NCBI GenBank assembly: GCA_963781775.1
Contig: CAWAHE010000008.1
Coordinates: 88,301 to 152,300 of the forward strand
Direction: 5' to 3'
Length of the DNA stretch: 64,000 nt
From: CAVSRC01 sp963781775
GTDB lineage: Bacteria; Pseudomonadota; Alphaproteobacteria; Rhizobiales; Kaistiaceae
Positions within the stretch are counted from its first letter, which is position 1. Every line of letters starts with the position of its first letter. Shown here piece by piece: positions 54,729-62,533 of this stretch. A program made the translations under genes and the position numbers. Below the pieces are notes generated by a model. It worked only from the letters and a program-made list of their open reading frames with translations, did not search any database and was not told the DNA's origin.

Positions 54729-55148
54729 TCACGGCCCTTCGCTGCCGTGACCGAAGGCAAGATCGCGGCGCGCCGCCTTGATGCTGATGGTGAAGCCGGC
54801 GACGACGTCGAACAGCGCCAGGATGGTGAGGATGAAGAACACCAACTCCGCGGCGAAATTGACGATGATGAACTCGACCAGGTAGGCGATGAAGACCAGC
54901 GTCGACAGGATATGGTTGACGATCGCCCGCGACGTCGTGTTGGTCGATTTCAGCACCTCGCCGAACAGGCAGGCGATCCCGAACACCACCATCAGGTCGC
55001 GCGCCGTGAACGACCAGTGCTGGCCGGAGACCATCGCCACGTCGAAGATAACGCCTTCCCATGCGCCGGGGCCGTGAACCACGCCGGCGATGTTGAACAC
55101 GATCAACGGCAGGATCGTCAGCGGAATGATGAAGAATGCGCCGGCCAT
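54729..55148 (-). CDS. Four-helix membrane protein of unknown function
   Basis: 139 residues. Helices at about 5-25, 48-65, 78-98 and 103-122, with a periplasmic loop VVHGPGAWEGVIFDVAMVSG between the first two. The tail is basic (KAARRDLAFG). I recall it as a conserved Hyphomicrobiales hypothetical, but cannot name a family. It lies downstream of rpmF beyond a terminator, so it likely has its own promoter. Confidence 0.75.
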   Translation of the reverse strand: MAGAFFIIPLTILPLIVFNIAGVVHGPGAWEGVIFDVAMVSGQHWSFTARDLMVVFGIACLFGEVLKSTNTTSRAIVNHILSTLVFIAYLVEFIIVNFAAELVFFILTILALFDVVAGFTISIKAARRDLAFGHGSEGP

Positions 55149-55206
55149 GATCGATGTTCCTGCTCTCGGTTCACTCGCCGCGGATCATACATGACGGCCG
55201 GCAACG

Positions 55207-55233
55207 AAAAAGGCCGGCAAAGCCGGCCTTTTC
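55207..55233 (-). terminator. Terminator downstream of rpmF
   Basis: AAAAGGCCGGC and GCCGGCCTTTT form a perfect 11-bp stem with a 3-nt AAA loop. On the minus strand the stem ends in a run of five T. It sits 23 bases after the rpmF stop and before the membrane-protein gene. Confidence 0.88.
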
Positions 55234-55255
55234 ATGTGCTTTCGTGGCGCGACGC

Positions 55256-55441
55256 TCAGGCCTCGGTCTTCGGCTCCAGCACCTGGCGGCCGCGATACAT
55301 GCCCGACTTCAGGTCGACATGGTGCGGGCGGCGCAGTTCGCCGGAATCCTTGTCTTCGACATAGGCCGGCTTCTTGAGCGCGTCGGCGGAACGGCGCATG
55401 CCGCGCTTCGACGGCGAGGTTTTTCGCTTGGGAACTGCCAT
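55256..55441 (-). CDS. rpmF: 50S ribosomal protein L32
   Basis: 61 residues, MAVPKRKTSPSKRGMRRSAD at the N-terminus, HHVDLKSGMYRGRQVL near the end. It is the non-zinc form: the four zinc Cys of some L32 proteins are absent. Part of the large ribosomal subunit. In related genomes it is found beside mtgA and ispA, as here. Confidence 0.97.
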   Translation of the reverse strand: MAVPKRKTSPSKRGMRRSADALKKPAYVEDKDSGELRRPHHVDLKSGMYRGRQVLEPKTEA

Positions 55442-55488
55442 GGGGTAATCCTCGGAAATCTTTGGAATTGGGCGCCTTATAGCGACCC

Positions 55489-56271
55489 TCAGGGGTAGAG
55501 GCAATCGATATAGGGCCCGGCGATCCGCGCCCGCGCCGCCACGGTGCGGGCGAGCGCCTGCAGCAGGCGCGAGGGTCTGGCCGGGTCGCGGGTCGCCGGG
55601 CTCGGCAGCGTCGCCGCCAAAAGCGCCGATTGCCCGGCGGTCAGGGCCTTGGCGGACCGCTTGAAGAACCGCTGCGCCGCCGCCTCCGCTCCGAAGACGC
55701 CCGGGCCGAATTCGGCGATGTTGAGGTAGATCTCGATTTCCCGTCGCTTGCCCCAGACGAGATCGCCGTAGAGCGCCAGCGGAATCTCCAGCGCCTTGCG
55801 CACATAGGAGCGCGACGTCCACAGATAGAGGTTCTTGACCGTCTGCATGGGGATGGTCGAGGCGCCCCGCGGCCGGTCGGTATCCTCGGCCGTGTCGATC
55901 ACGTCGCCGAGCGCCTGCCAGTCGACGCCCCAATGCGAACAGTAGCGGCTGTCCTCCGACACGATCACCGAGGCGACCAGGGTCTGCGCGATATCGTCGA
56001 AGGAGACCCAGGTTCGCTCGACCGAATTGAGGGTCAGCGTTCGCCAGATCATCAGCGTCGAGACCGGCGGCACGACCTTGTAGACCGGCGTCAGCACGAT
56101 CGGGATCGCCACCAGCACCACGAGCACGCGCCCGAGCAGCCGCCACGGCACGCGCGACAGCACGCTCCGCTTCGGCTTCGGCCTGGTTCTCGGCGACTTC
56201 GTCACCCGCCCCGAATAGCCGCCGGCCGGAGGCGGCGCAATTGGCCGCGCACGTTCGCGCAGACCGGCCAT
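55489..56271 (-). CDS. mtgA: Monofunctional peptidoglycan glycosyltransferase
   Basis: 260 residues: a Pro/Arg-rich N-terminus, one membrane helix (about 44-64, LLGRVLVVLVAIPIVLTP), then the GT51 domain. The catalytic Glu is in SEDSRYCSHWGVDW; GASTIPMQTVKNLYLW and REIEIYLNIAEFGPGVFG follow. It polymerises lipid II into glycan strands outside the membrane. Start MAGLRERARP is chosen; an ATG at 56334 overlaps the ispA start region. Confidence 0.92.
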   Translation of the reverse strand: MAGLRERARPIAPPPAGGYSGRVTKSPRTRPKPKRSVLSRVPWRLLGRVLVVLVAIPIVLTPVYKVVPPVSTLMIWRTLTLNSVERTWVSFDDIAQTLVASVIVSEDSRYCSHWGVDWQALGDVIDTAEDTDRPRGASTIPMQTVKNLYLWTSRSYVRKALEIPLALYGDLVWGKRREIEIYLNIAEFGPGVFGAEAAAQRFFKRSAKALTAGQSALLAATLPSPATRDPARPSRLLQALARTVAARARIAGPYIDCLYP

Positions 56272-56312
56272 GCCTTGACCCGATACCGCTTTCGGACCAT
56301 TCGGGGGCCGCC

Positions 56313-57218
56313 ATGACGGACGAATTCGCGACACGACTGAAGGCGGCGCAGGACGCCACCGAAGCGGTGCTGGAGAAGCTGCTCGCCGACGAGCCGCTTG
56401 CCGGCGAGATCGCGCGCCCGCCGCGCCTGCTCGCCGCCATGCGCCACGCCGCGCTCGGCGGCGGCAAGCGGCTGCGCCCCTTCATCCTCATCGAGACGGC
56501 GCGCCTCTTCGCCGTGCCCATGAACAACGCGCTGGGCGCCGCCGCCGCGCTCGAATGCGTGCACTGCTATTCGCTGGTCCATGACGACCTGCCGGCGATG
56601 GACGACGACGACCTCCGCCGCGGCCGCCCGACGGTGCACAGGGCCTACGACGAGGCGACGGCGATTCTGGCCGGGGACGCGCTGCTGACGCTGGCCTTCG
56701 CCGTCACCGCCGACCCCGCCACCGATCCCGACCCGGCCGTGCGCGCCGAACTTGTCGCCAGCCTCGCCGCCGCCTCGGGCATCGGCGGCATGGCCGGCGG
56801 CCAGATGCTCGACCTCATGGGCGAGCGCCAGCAAAACGGCGAGCCCGACATCCGCCTGATGCAGGCCATGAAAACCGGCGCGCTCTTCCGACATGCCGGC
56901 GAGGCGGGCGCCATCCTCGGCCACGCCAGCGAAAGCGAACGCCAGAACCTCGCCCGCTTCGGCGCCGCACTCGGCCTCGCCTTCCAGCTCGCCGACGACC
57001 TCATCGATGCCACCGGCGCCGCCGAGACTGCCGGCAAGGCGACGGCGAAAGACGCCGGCCGCGGCAAGGCAACGCTGGTCGCCGTGCACGGCGTCGATGG
57101 CGCATTGAAACTGCTCGACGCGGCGGTCGACGAAGCGCTGACGATCCTGCGCCCGTTCGGCTCGCGCGCCGACATGCTGCGCGACGCCGCCCGCTTCGTC
57201 GCCGCAAGGCAGGGCTAG
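56313..57218 (+). CDS. ispA: Farnesyl diphosphate synthase-type polyprenyl synthetase
   Basis: 301 residues: GGGKRLRPFIL, first Asp-rich motif DDLPAMDDDDLRRG, GQMLDLMGE, KTGALFRHA and second motif FQLADDLIDATG. It condenses IPP with allylic diphosphates, giving farnesyl (or longer) diphosphate for quinones and undecaprenol. Divergent from mtgA by 41 bp. The linkage of a lipid-carrier gene to a glycan polymerase fits envelope synthesis. Confidence 0.92.
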   Translation: MTDEFATRLKAAQDATEAVLEKLLADEPLAGEIARPPRLLAAMRHAALGGGKRLRPFILIETARLFAVPMNNALGAAAALECVHCYSLVHDDLPAMDDDDLRRGRPTVHRAYDEATAILAGDALLTLAFAVTADPATDPDPAVRAELVASLAAASGIGGMAGGQMLDLMGERQQNGEPDIRLMQAMKTGALFRHAGEAGAILGHASESERQNLARFGAALGLAFQLADDLIDATGAAETAGKATAKDAGRGKATLVAVHGVDGALKLLDAAVDEALTILRPFGSRADMLRDAARFVAARQG

Positions 57219-57248
57219 CGACAGCGCGGCAGGCCGCCGCTGCGCCCA

Positions 57249-57300
57249 ACCTCCCTCTTGAGGGGAGGTCGAAATCGCGCGAACGATTTCGGGAGGGGTA
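57249..57300. repeat. Rhizobial-type palindromic repeat, copy B
   Basis: Two hairpins: ACCTCCC/GGGAGGT and CGAAATCG/CGATTTCG. It shares the core CTTGAGGGGAGGTCGAAATC with the cluster at 60845 and 61025. It lies between convergent ispA and the VOC gene. Confidence 0.82.
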
Positions 57301-57324
57301 ACGACCTTCGTACTGGCAGCGGCG

Positions 57325-57717
57325 TCAGCGCGGCTTCGCGTCGTTGATCTCGATCCAGAAACCGTCCGGATCGCGAACGAAGCACTGGCGCACGCCATCC
57401 GGCCGCTCCGTCACCTTGCCCGGTGGCCGCCCGGGCATCGCGCCGAAGGTGACGTCCGCCGCCATCAGCCGCTCGACACAGGCGTCGAAATCCCCCGCGG
57501 CCAGCGCCAGATGCGTGCCGATGCCGCGCTCGCCGGGCGGCGCGGCATTGCCGCCAACCAGATGCAGGTTGGTCGTGTCCGTCAGCGCGAACCAGCGGAT
57601 CGGCCGGTTGCCCATGGGGTTGTCGACCTCCGGCAGGCCGAGGATCTCGTGATAGAAGCGCACGCTCGCGTCCAGGTCGCGAACGTGGATCGCCTGGTGG
57701 TCGATGCGAAAAGTCAT
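57325..57717 (-). CDS. VOC-family (glyoxalase/bleomycin resistance-like) protein
   Basis: 130 residues made of two beta-alpha-beta-beta-beta modules: RIDHQAIHVRDLDASVRFY at the N-terminus, GIGTHLALAAGDFDACVERL in the middle and CFVRDPDGFWIEIND at the end. His and Glu metal ligands are placed as in lactoylglutathione lyase-like enzymes. It may act on methylglyoxal-derived or other small substrates; function not assigned. Follows the next gene at 11 bases. Confidence 0.87.
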   Translation of the reverse strand: MTFRIDHQAIHVRDLDASVRFYHEILGLPEVDNPMGNRPIRWFALTDTTNLHLVGGNAAPPGERGIGTHLALAAGDFDACVERLMAADVTFGAMPGRPPGKVTERPDGVRQCFVRDPDGFWIEINDAKPR

Positions 57718-57728
57718 GCCCTCACCCC

Positions 57729-58142
57729 TCAGAAGAACCCGCCGAGAAAATCCGCCGTCGCGTCCGTGAGGCCGACGATCTTGTTGGTTGCCTGGCGATA
57801 GAACTTGAAATTGAGCTCGGTCCCCGGCTGGCCGTCCTGCCAATCCGTGAGCGGCTTGAGTTGCGTCCGCCCGAGCGGCCGCTTGGCGAGCGCCGTGCGC
57901 TTCACCGCGATGCTGACCAGCGGCGTCTGCCGTTCGACACCGGGCTTGCGCGGCAGCGCTTCGGCCGAGGTGACGACGCCGCGCGCGATCAGCCCCTGCC
58001 CGCCCTCGTTCTCGCTCGCGAACACGAAGATCGTGTCGCCGGCGGCGATCTGCTTGCCGCCATACATCGTCTTCTGCCTGGCGAACGCGAATTCCTTCGC
58101 GGCGGGATCGCGAATCTCGACCTTGATGGCATAGGCGGCCAT
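57729..58142 (-). CDS. Protein of unknown function, PUA/EVE-like
   Basis: 137 residues, soluble. KTMYGGKQIAAGDTIFVFAS and GLIARGVVTSAEAL look like the strand-turn-strand of PUA-like (EVE/ASCH) nucleotide-binding folds, but the match is only by eye. It ends in DFLGGFF. Probably cotranscribed with the VOC gene. Conserved in alphaproteobacteria as a hypothetical as far as I can recall. Confidence 0.68.
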   Translation of the reverse strand: MAAYAIKVEIRDPAAKEFAFARQKTMYGGKQIAAGDTIFVFASENEGGQGLIARGVVTSAEALPRKPGVERQTPLVSIAVKRTALAKRPLGRTQLKPLTDWQDGQPGTELNFKFYRQATNKIVGLTDATADFLGGFF

Positions 58143-58241
58143 GGCTCACCGGCGCTTCGCTGTGGGCAGACTGGCGCGAGCCTAGCCGAGGCCGCCGCGA
58201 TTTTCACCCAGCGCGCGCACCGCACGCGCACAAACAAAACA

Positions 58242-58270
58242 GGCGGGCGGCGAACGCTTCGCCACCCGCC
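58242..58270 (-). terminator. Terminator after the 58302-58592 gene
   Basis: GGCGGGTGGCGAA and TTCGCCGCCCGCC on the minus strand make a 13-position stem with one T-G pair, GCG loop, followed by TGTTTTGTTTG. It directly follows the small gene on its right. Confidence 0.85.
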
Positions 58271-58301
58271 CGCGATGTCGGTTGAAGACTGTCCCGAACG
58301 C

Positions 58302-58592
58302 CTAGTGCGTCGGCTCCAGCACGACCACCGTGTCGGTCGGCTGCGGCTCGTGCGGCTTGAGGCTGGTCATGGAGGGGTCGCTCCAGCTTGCCACGCGCAC
58401 CACCTGCCCCGCTTCGCCGGCGCCGGCCGGCTTTTCCGCCGGCTCCACGATGGCGAGCCCGGTCCCGTCGAGAAAGTAGGTGTGTTCTCCGAACAGCTCG
58501 GTCAGTTGCGGAACCGTCGGATGGTTCTCGGGAATGACCTGTGCATCGAACTGGCCGAGAGCCTGGTTGACCCTTTCGGAAGAGAGTTTCAT
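58302..58592 (-). CDS. Small protein of unknown function
   Basis: 96 residues, start MKLSSERVNQALGQFDAQVI with AGGAG 7 bases upstream. It contains NHPTVPQLTELFGEHTYFLDGTGLAIVE, an alpha-beta pattern (quoted pieces: TVPQLTELFGEHTYFLDG), and ends PTDTVVVLEPTH. No Cys, no signal peptide. A good ribosome site and terminator argue it is real. Family not recognised. Confidence 0.8.
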   Translation of the reverse strand: MKLSSERVNQALGQFDAQVIPENHPTVPQLTELFGEHTYFLDGTGLAIVEPAEKPAGAGEAGQVVRVASWSDPSMTSLKPHEPQPTDTVVVLEPTH

Positions 58593-59077
58593 CTCGCGCT
58601 CCTTTCGGTTGGGTGCTTGCCCGGGATCGTCGCCTCGGGCTTGGGCCTCCCACATCGACGTGGTCGATCGTGCGGAGCCGGTCGGCCAAACCGGGTCAGG
58701 TCGAACGTATGGTGTTCTGCCGAGAGATCAACCGCGCGGGAGTTCACGATCCGACTCTGGAGCGACACCGGTGCGCCGCCCGCTCGTCCCTGCGGACGCC
58801 GGGATCCAGCGCGACAGACCCCGCCTGTCAGCGTCCTGACAGCTTCGCTGGTCTACAGATGCGCGGGCCTGCCGAGTGTTGCACCGCGATTTGCCCCGTC
58901 GGCGGTCCGGAAACCATCGGTGGGCCGGGGTCGCCACAACCCCGGTCAGGACCGCTGAAACGCGGACTTCCTGGGGTCCCGCGCCAGATTGAGCCCAGTC
59001 GGCGCGGGACCCGCCCATCCCGTCAGCCGGAAGCGCAAATACCGACGTGCCCGCGATTCGGCGTCCGACGCGCCCCG
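58593..59077. other. 485-bp non-coding stretch with nested inverted repeats
   Basis: No gene is supported. Between 58902 and 58955 GCGGTCC pairs with GGACCGC around an inner CCGGGGT/ACCCCGG hairpin; at 58974-59012 GGGTCCCGCGCC pairs with GGCGCGGGACCC, 12 perfect pairs with a 15-nt loop. This could be a structured RNA or terminators for the small gene at 59078-59410. A fragment GCGGACGCCGGGATCCAGC near 58793 resembles dispersed extragenic repeats. Confidence 0.5.
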
Positions 59078-59410
59078 CTAGTCGTCGTTGCTGGCGTTGA
59101 GCTTCCCGGCCGGAATCGACTTCGCCGTCTTCGCCTTTGCGCCCGGCTTCTTCGCCGCCTTGGCGGTGGCTTTGGCTTCCTTGGCGGCGGCCTTGGCTTC
59201 CTTTTCGACGGCCTTGGCCTCCTTCACGACGGCGGCTTCCTCGGCGTCCTTCGCCTCCTTGGCGAGGCGCAGCAGTTTCAGCCGCGCGGTATTGTCGTCG
59301 ACGCGCTTGGCCTCCGCCTCGACCTCGTTCATCGCCTGCGCCGCCTCGCGGGCGCGCACCTGCGCCTTGGCGAAGCGCGCCTCCGCCGCATCCTTGGTGC
59401 CCTTGGCCAT
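59078..59410 (-). CDS. Lys/Ala-rich coiled-coil protein of unknown function
   Basis: 110 residues beginning MAKGTKDAAEARFAKAQVRA. Residues 1-60 are a continuous charged helix with heptad-like spacing (VEAEAKRVDDNTARLKLLRL); residues 60-100 are repeats of KEAKA/AKKPGA. Such Lys/Ala tails resemble histone H1-like or HU C-terminal tails, so DNA or RNA binding is possible. The start at 59410 fits the conserved-looking helix; a longer frame to 59482 is Arg/Pro junk. Confidence 0.72.
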   Translation of the reverse strand: MAKGTKDAAEARFAKAQVRAREAAQAMNEVEAEAKRVDDNTARLKLLRLAKEAKDAEEAAVVKEAKAVEKEAKAAAKEAKATAKAAKKPGAKAKTAKSIPAGKLNASNDD

Positions 59411-59515
59411 TCTGTCTCCTGGGTTCCGTCGCCCTGCCCCCAGGGAATCCGGCGGGGGCGGTCGTCGGGACCACGATACCACAGCTGACGCCGCCGTCGG
59501 GCCGGCCTTTCCGCC

Positions 59516-60526
59516 CTATCGCGCCGCGGCGCGGGGCGGCCTCCCCATGCCCGGACCGCCCGGACCGCCGCCCGGCGGGCCGCGCCGCCCCATCTGCGGC
59601 GGCGGACCGGAGAGCGTGCGCACCGTCTCCTGCGACCACGTGCCCTTCAGGCAGCCGATCGTATAGGGGTAATCGAGCGTGGCGACGTAGTGATACATGG
59701 TCACCGTCTTGCCTTCCCATTCGACCGGGCTCGTGCGGCCGTGGCAGGCGTCGAGGTCGTCCGACGACAGTTCGTTGCCGTTCTCGTCGCGCGGCCCGTA
59801 GATGCCGAAGCCGTCGACGGCGTAACCGATCAGCTTCGATGGGCCGCTGCCCGGATCGATCTCCTTCAGCAGGCACGGGCTGGCGTTGTGATAGTGGTAG
59901 ACGCCGCCCTGCTGCGGATGGCCGTCGCAGGAATCCTGCGTCTCGTGGGCGACCGCGTCGCGGCCGGGCGCATCGAGCGCGTTGAACAGCGCCACGCCGG
60001 AGAGCAGCACGCCGACCGCGTTGGGCGCGCAGCTCGGCTGCGCCGCGAGCGTCGGCGCCACCGGCAGCGCGATCTCCATCGACTGCACCCGGATCGAATT
60101 GGGGTTGCGGTCATACTGGTAGGCGTCGTCGCTCCGCGCGATCGGGAAGACGCCGGTCGGGTGGTTGGGCACGTCGTTCCAGGTGATGACCCGGCTGTCG
60201 CCCTCGACATGGATCGCGAACGAACTCGGCCAGTTCACCGAACCGTCCACGACCGCCTTCCTGGTCACATCGAAGGTGCCGGATTGCTTGTCGATCCACG
60301 GCCCGTCCACCTGCGCCCCGCGACCGTTGGGATTGGTGTGGCAGGCCCAGACGTATCCGGCCTTGGGCGCGTTGGAGAGCTTGCCGTCGCCAAGCGGCAG
60401 CTTGGTCGGATCGACCTCGTGGGCGGAAGCCGCCGCCGAGGCGAGCACGGCCGCAAGGCCCATGGAGGCGGTGATGGCGACGGCGATGACGTCGCGCGCG
60501 CGGGCATTGGCCCGGACATTGACCAT
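59516..60526 (-). CDS. Secreted YHYH-domain protein
   Basis: 336 residues. Signal peptide with AVAITASMGLAAVLASAAASAHE. The YHYH domain has ACHTNPNGRGAQVDGPWI, GVALFNALDAPGRDAVAHE, CDGHPQQGGVYHYHNASPC (the namesake motif), IGYAVDGFGIYGPRDENG and MYHYVATLDYPYTIGCLKG. Several Cys likely form disulfides. The C-terminal 35 residues are Gly/Pro/Arg. The family is found in marine and soil bacteria; its function is unknown. Confidence 0.88.
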   Translation of the reverse strand: MVNVRANARARDVIAVAITASMGLAAVLASAAASAHEVDPTKLPLGDGKLSNAPKAGYVWACHTNPNGRGAQVDGPWIDKQSGTFDVTRKAVVDGSVNWPSSFAIHVEGDSRVITWNDVPNHPTGVFPIARSDDAYQYDRNPNSIRVQSMEIALPVAPTLAAQPSCAPNAVGVLLSGVALFNALDAPGRDAVAHETQDSCDGHPQQGGVYHYHNASPCLLKEIDPGSGPSKLIGYAVDGFGIYGPRDENGNELSSDDLDACHGRTSPVEWEGKTVTMYHYVATLDYPYTIGCLKGTWSQETVRTLSGPPPQMGRRGPPGGGPGGPGMGRPPRAAAR

Positions 60527-60672
60527 GATCGGTGTCCTTCGGTTTGCGACCGGCGAGGCGGCCTTTCCCTTGCGGCACGGTCGAAAAACGGCGGCCCTAC
60601 GCGCCAAACGGTCACCCGCGCCTTACCATTTTGTCATCAGGGTCGGCCGGCCCGTTCGCGGCATTGCCACTT

Positions 60673-61157
60673 TCGTCATGGCCGGCCTCGGCGCCAACCT
60701 CCCCCTTGAGGGGAGGCCGAAAATCGCGGAGCGCCATCGCCCCTCTTGGTCATGGCCGGCGTCGCCGCCAACCTCCCCCTTGAGGGGAGGCCGAAAATCG
60801 CGGAGCGCCATCGCCCCTCTTCGTCATGGCCGGCCTCGGCGCCAACCTCCCCCTTGAGGGGAGGTCGAAATCGCGTCAGCGATTTCGGGAGGGGGTGATG
60901 CCCGAACCTTGCCTCCGTCGGGCCGGTGACGAATTCACAAGGTATCGCGTCATAAAGAAGCCCGGACCACGCCGGAGGCGCTCGTGGACATCGCCCCTCT
61001 TGGTCATGGCCGGCGTCGGCGCCAACCTCCCCCTTGAGGGGAGGTCGAAATCGCGTCAGCGATTTCGGGAGGGGGTGATGCCCGAACCTTGCCTCCGTCG
61101 GGCCGGTGACGAATTCACAAGGTATCGCGTCATAAAGAAGCCCCGACCACGCCGGAG
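60673..61157. repeat. Tandem array of palindromic repeats with a 180-bp duplication
   Basis: Four copies of the ACCTCCCCCTTGAGGGGAGG hairpin begin at 60697, 60771, 60845 and 61025. The first three have a 74-bp period (units 60673-60746, 60747-60820, 60821 on). The third and fourth are 180 bp apart and share 154 nt (60824-60977 with 61004-61157) with two differences by eye. Copies 3 and 4 also carry CGAAATCG/CGATTTCG hairpins. The last copy ends 7 bases before the nucleoside hydrolase start. Confidence 0.92.
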
Positions 61158-61163
61158 CGCGCC

Positions 61164-62296
61164 ATGCCGAAACGAACCGCGCCTGTTCTCCTCGCCCTGC
61201 TCGCCGCGCCGTTCGCGATGCCGGCCGGTGCTGCCGCCGCGCCGCTGCCCGTCATCATCTCGACCGACACCGCCACCGGCCTTTCCAACGGCTGGCGCGC
61301 CGGCGCCAGCGACATCGACGACGGACTGGCCATCGCCATGGCGCTGGCCGCGCCTGAACTCGATGTGCTGGGCGTGGTCGTCACCTGGGGCAACAATCTG
61401 ATGGAGCCGGAAGCCGCGATCGCCCGGCGCGTCGTCGCCGGCATGGGCGCCGAGGTGCCGGTCGTGCGCGGCGCGCCGCGGCCGCTGCCGGAGGTGCCGG
61501 TGACGCTCTACGACGGCAGCGCGGTGAACGACGCCTGCCTGAACGATGGCGTGCGCTTCATGGCCGACGCGCTGGCGAAGAGCGCTGCGCCGGTCGCCAT
61601 CGCCGCCATCGGGCCGCTGACCGACGTCGCCTGCCTGGCGCAGAATTTTCCCGATGCCGCCGCCAACATCGCCGAGGTGGTCGTCATCGGCGGGCGCGAT
61701 CCGCATCAGGCCTTCGCCATCAACGACGTCTATCTGTCGGATTTTAATCTCGCCAACGACATTCCGGCGGTCGCCTGGCTTCTCGACAAGACCACGATCC
61801 CGCTCCGCTTCATGCCCTTCGGCCTGACCTCGAGCGTCCTCGTGCCGGCCGCCGAGCGCGCCACGCTCTGCGCCAGCGCGCAAGCCGCTCGCGGCGAAGT
61901 TCTTCTGTCCGGCGATCGTCCCCTGGCTCACCCAGTGGAAGAGCACCTTCGCCGAAGACGGCTTCCACCCGTGGGACCAGAACGCGCTCTATTCGCTGAT
62001 CGATCCGGCCGCCTTCGACTGCGCGCCCGCGACCGCCCAGCTTGTCGATTGCGGCAAGGACCAATGCGCCGGCCACGACCCGGCCGAGCCGACGCGACTG
62101 GCGAGCGAGACATCGCAGCTCTGGCTGACGCCCGACCCTGCGGCGACGCGGGTCAGAATGTGCAGCGCCTACGCCGCCGGCGGCAAGGCGGCCGGATCCT
62201 TCAGCGACGCGGGTCAGCTTGTGCAGCGCCTATGCCGCGAACGGCAAGGCGGCGTTCCAGGCGGTAATCTTCGGGTTTGCGGGGGGCAAGGAATAG
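61164..62296 (+). pseudogene. Nucleoside hydrolase-like gene broken by a frameshift and a tandem duplication
   Basis: The first 239 codons give a good exported protein: signal peptide (VLLALLAAPFAMPAGAAAA), then STDTATGLSNGWR with DIDDGLAIAMAL, the calcium-binding Asp motif, and VVVIGGRDPHQAF. Near 61881-61885 the frame is lost: the reading continues as Arg-rich nonsense, while the +1 frame gives KFFCPAIVPWLTQWKSTFAE, then FHPWDQNALYSLIDPAAFDC. A 61-bp tandem duplication at 62143 moves the frame again, and the likely old C-terminus (AYAANGKAAFQAVIFGFAGG) ends at TAG 62294-62296. The product would have hydrolysed ribonucleosides. Now almost surely non-functional. Confidence 0.88.
62143..62254 (+). 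repeat. 61-bp imperfect tandem duplication inside the pseudogene
   Basis: GCGACGCGGGTCAG starts at 62143 and again at 62204; about 50 bases of each unit match with a few differences (for example AATGTG against CTTGTG). The 61-bp period is not a multiple of three, so it shifts the frame. Confidence 0.88.
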
Positions 62297-62533
62297 CCGG
62301 TCGGGGCGTGCGACGCCGCTGTGGCAGCCGGTGGCATATGGGCTTCGCAGGTTGCCTCGGGCGCGACCGGCGGGCGGCCATAGAGGTGTTACGCATAGAG
62401 AGACTGTCGCGCCAGACGAAGCGCCGATCGAGCCTGCACATTTCGAATTCCAACAATTTAGCCGCAGAATTGGTCGACAAAAAACGAGCAATGCTGCAAT
62501 AAAAATCAATTGGCTGCGACTCGGGCGGATCGA
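62297..62533. other. Junction of GC-rich chromosome and AT-richer segment
   Basis: No gene is supported. From about 62380 rightwards base composition falls sharply (runs such as AATTTAGCC, AAAAAACGAG, AATAAAAATCAATT) compared with the sequence before. The promoter of the next gene should be here. No repeat or att-like direct repeat was seen. Confidence 0.5.

Noticed and set aside
58593..59077. SRP RNA, tmRNA or RNase P RNA in the non-coding stretch
   Set aside because: The invariant segments of these RNAs (for example GGTCAGGTCCGGAAGG or GAGGAAAGTCC) are not present on either strand.
60673..61157. CRISPR array
   Set aside because: Repeats are long, palindromic and spaced irregularly (74 and 180 bp), the sequence between them is itself repeated, and no cas gene is near.
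61164..62267. Intact 367-residue nucleoside hydrolase
   Set aside because: The last 120 residues of that frame are Arg-rich nonsense, while the conserved segments continue in the next frame.
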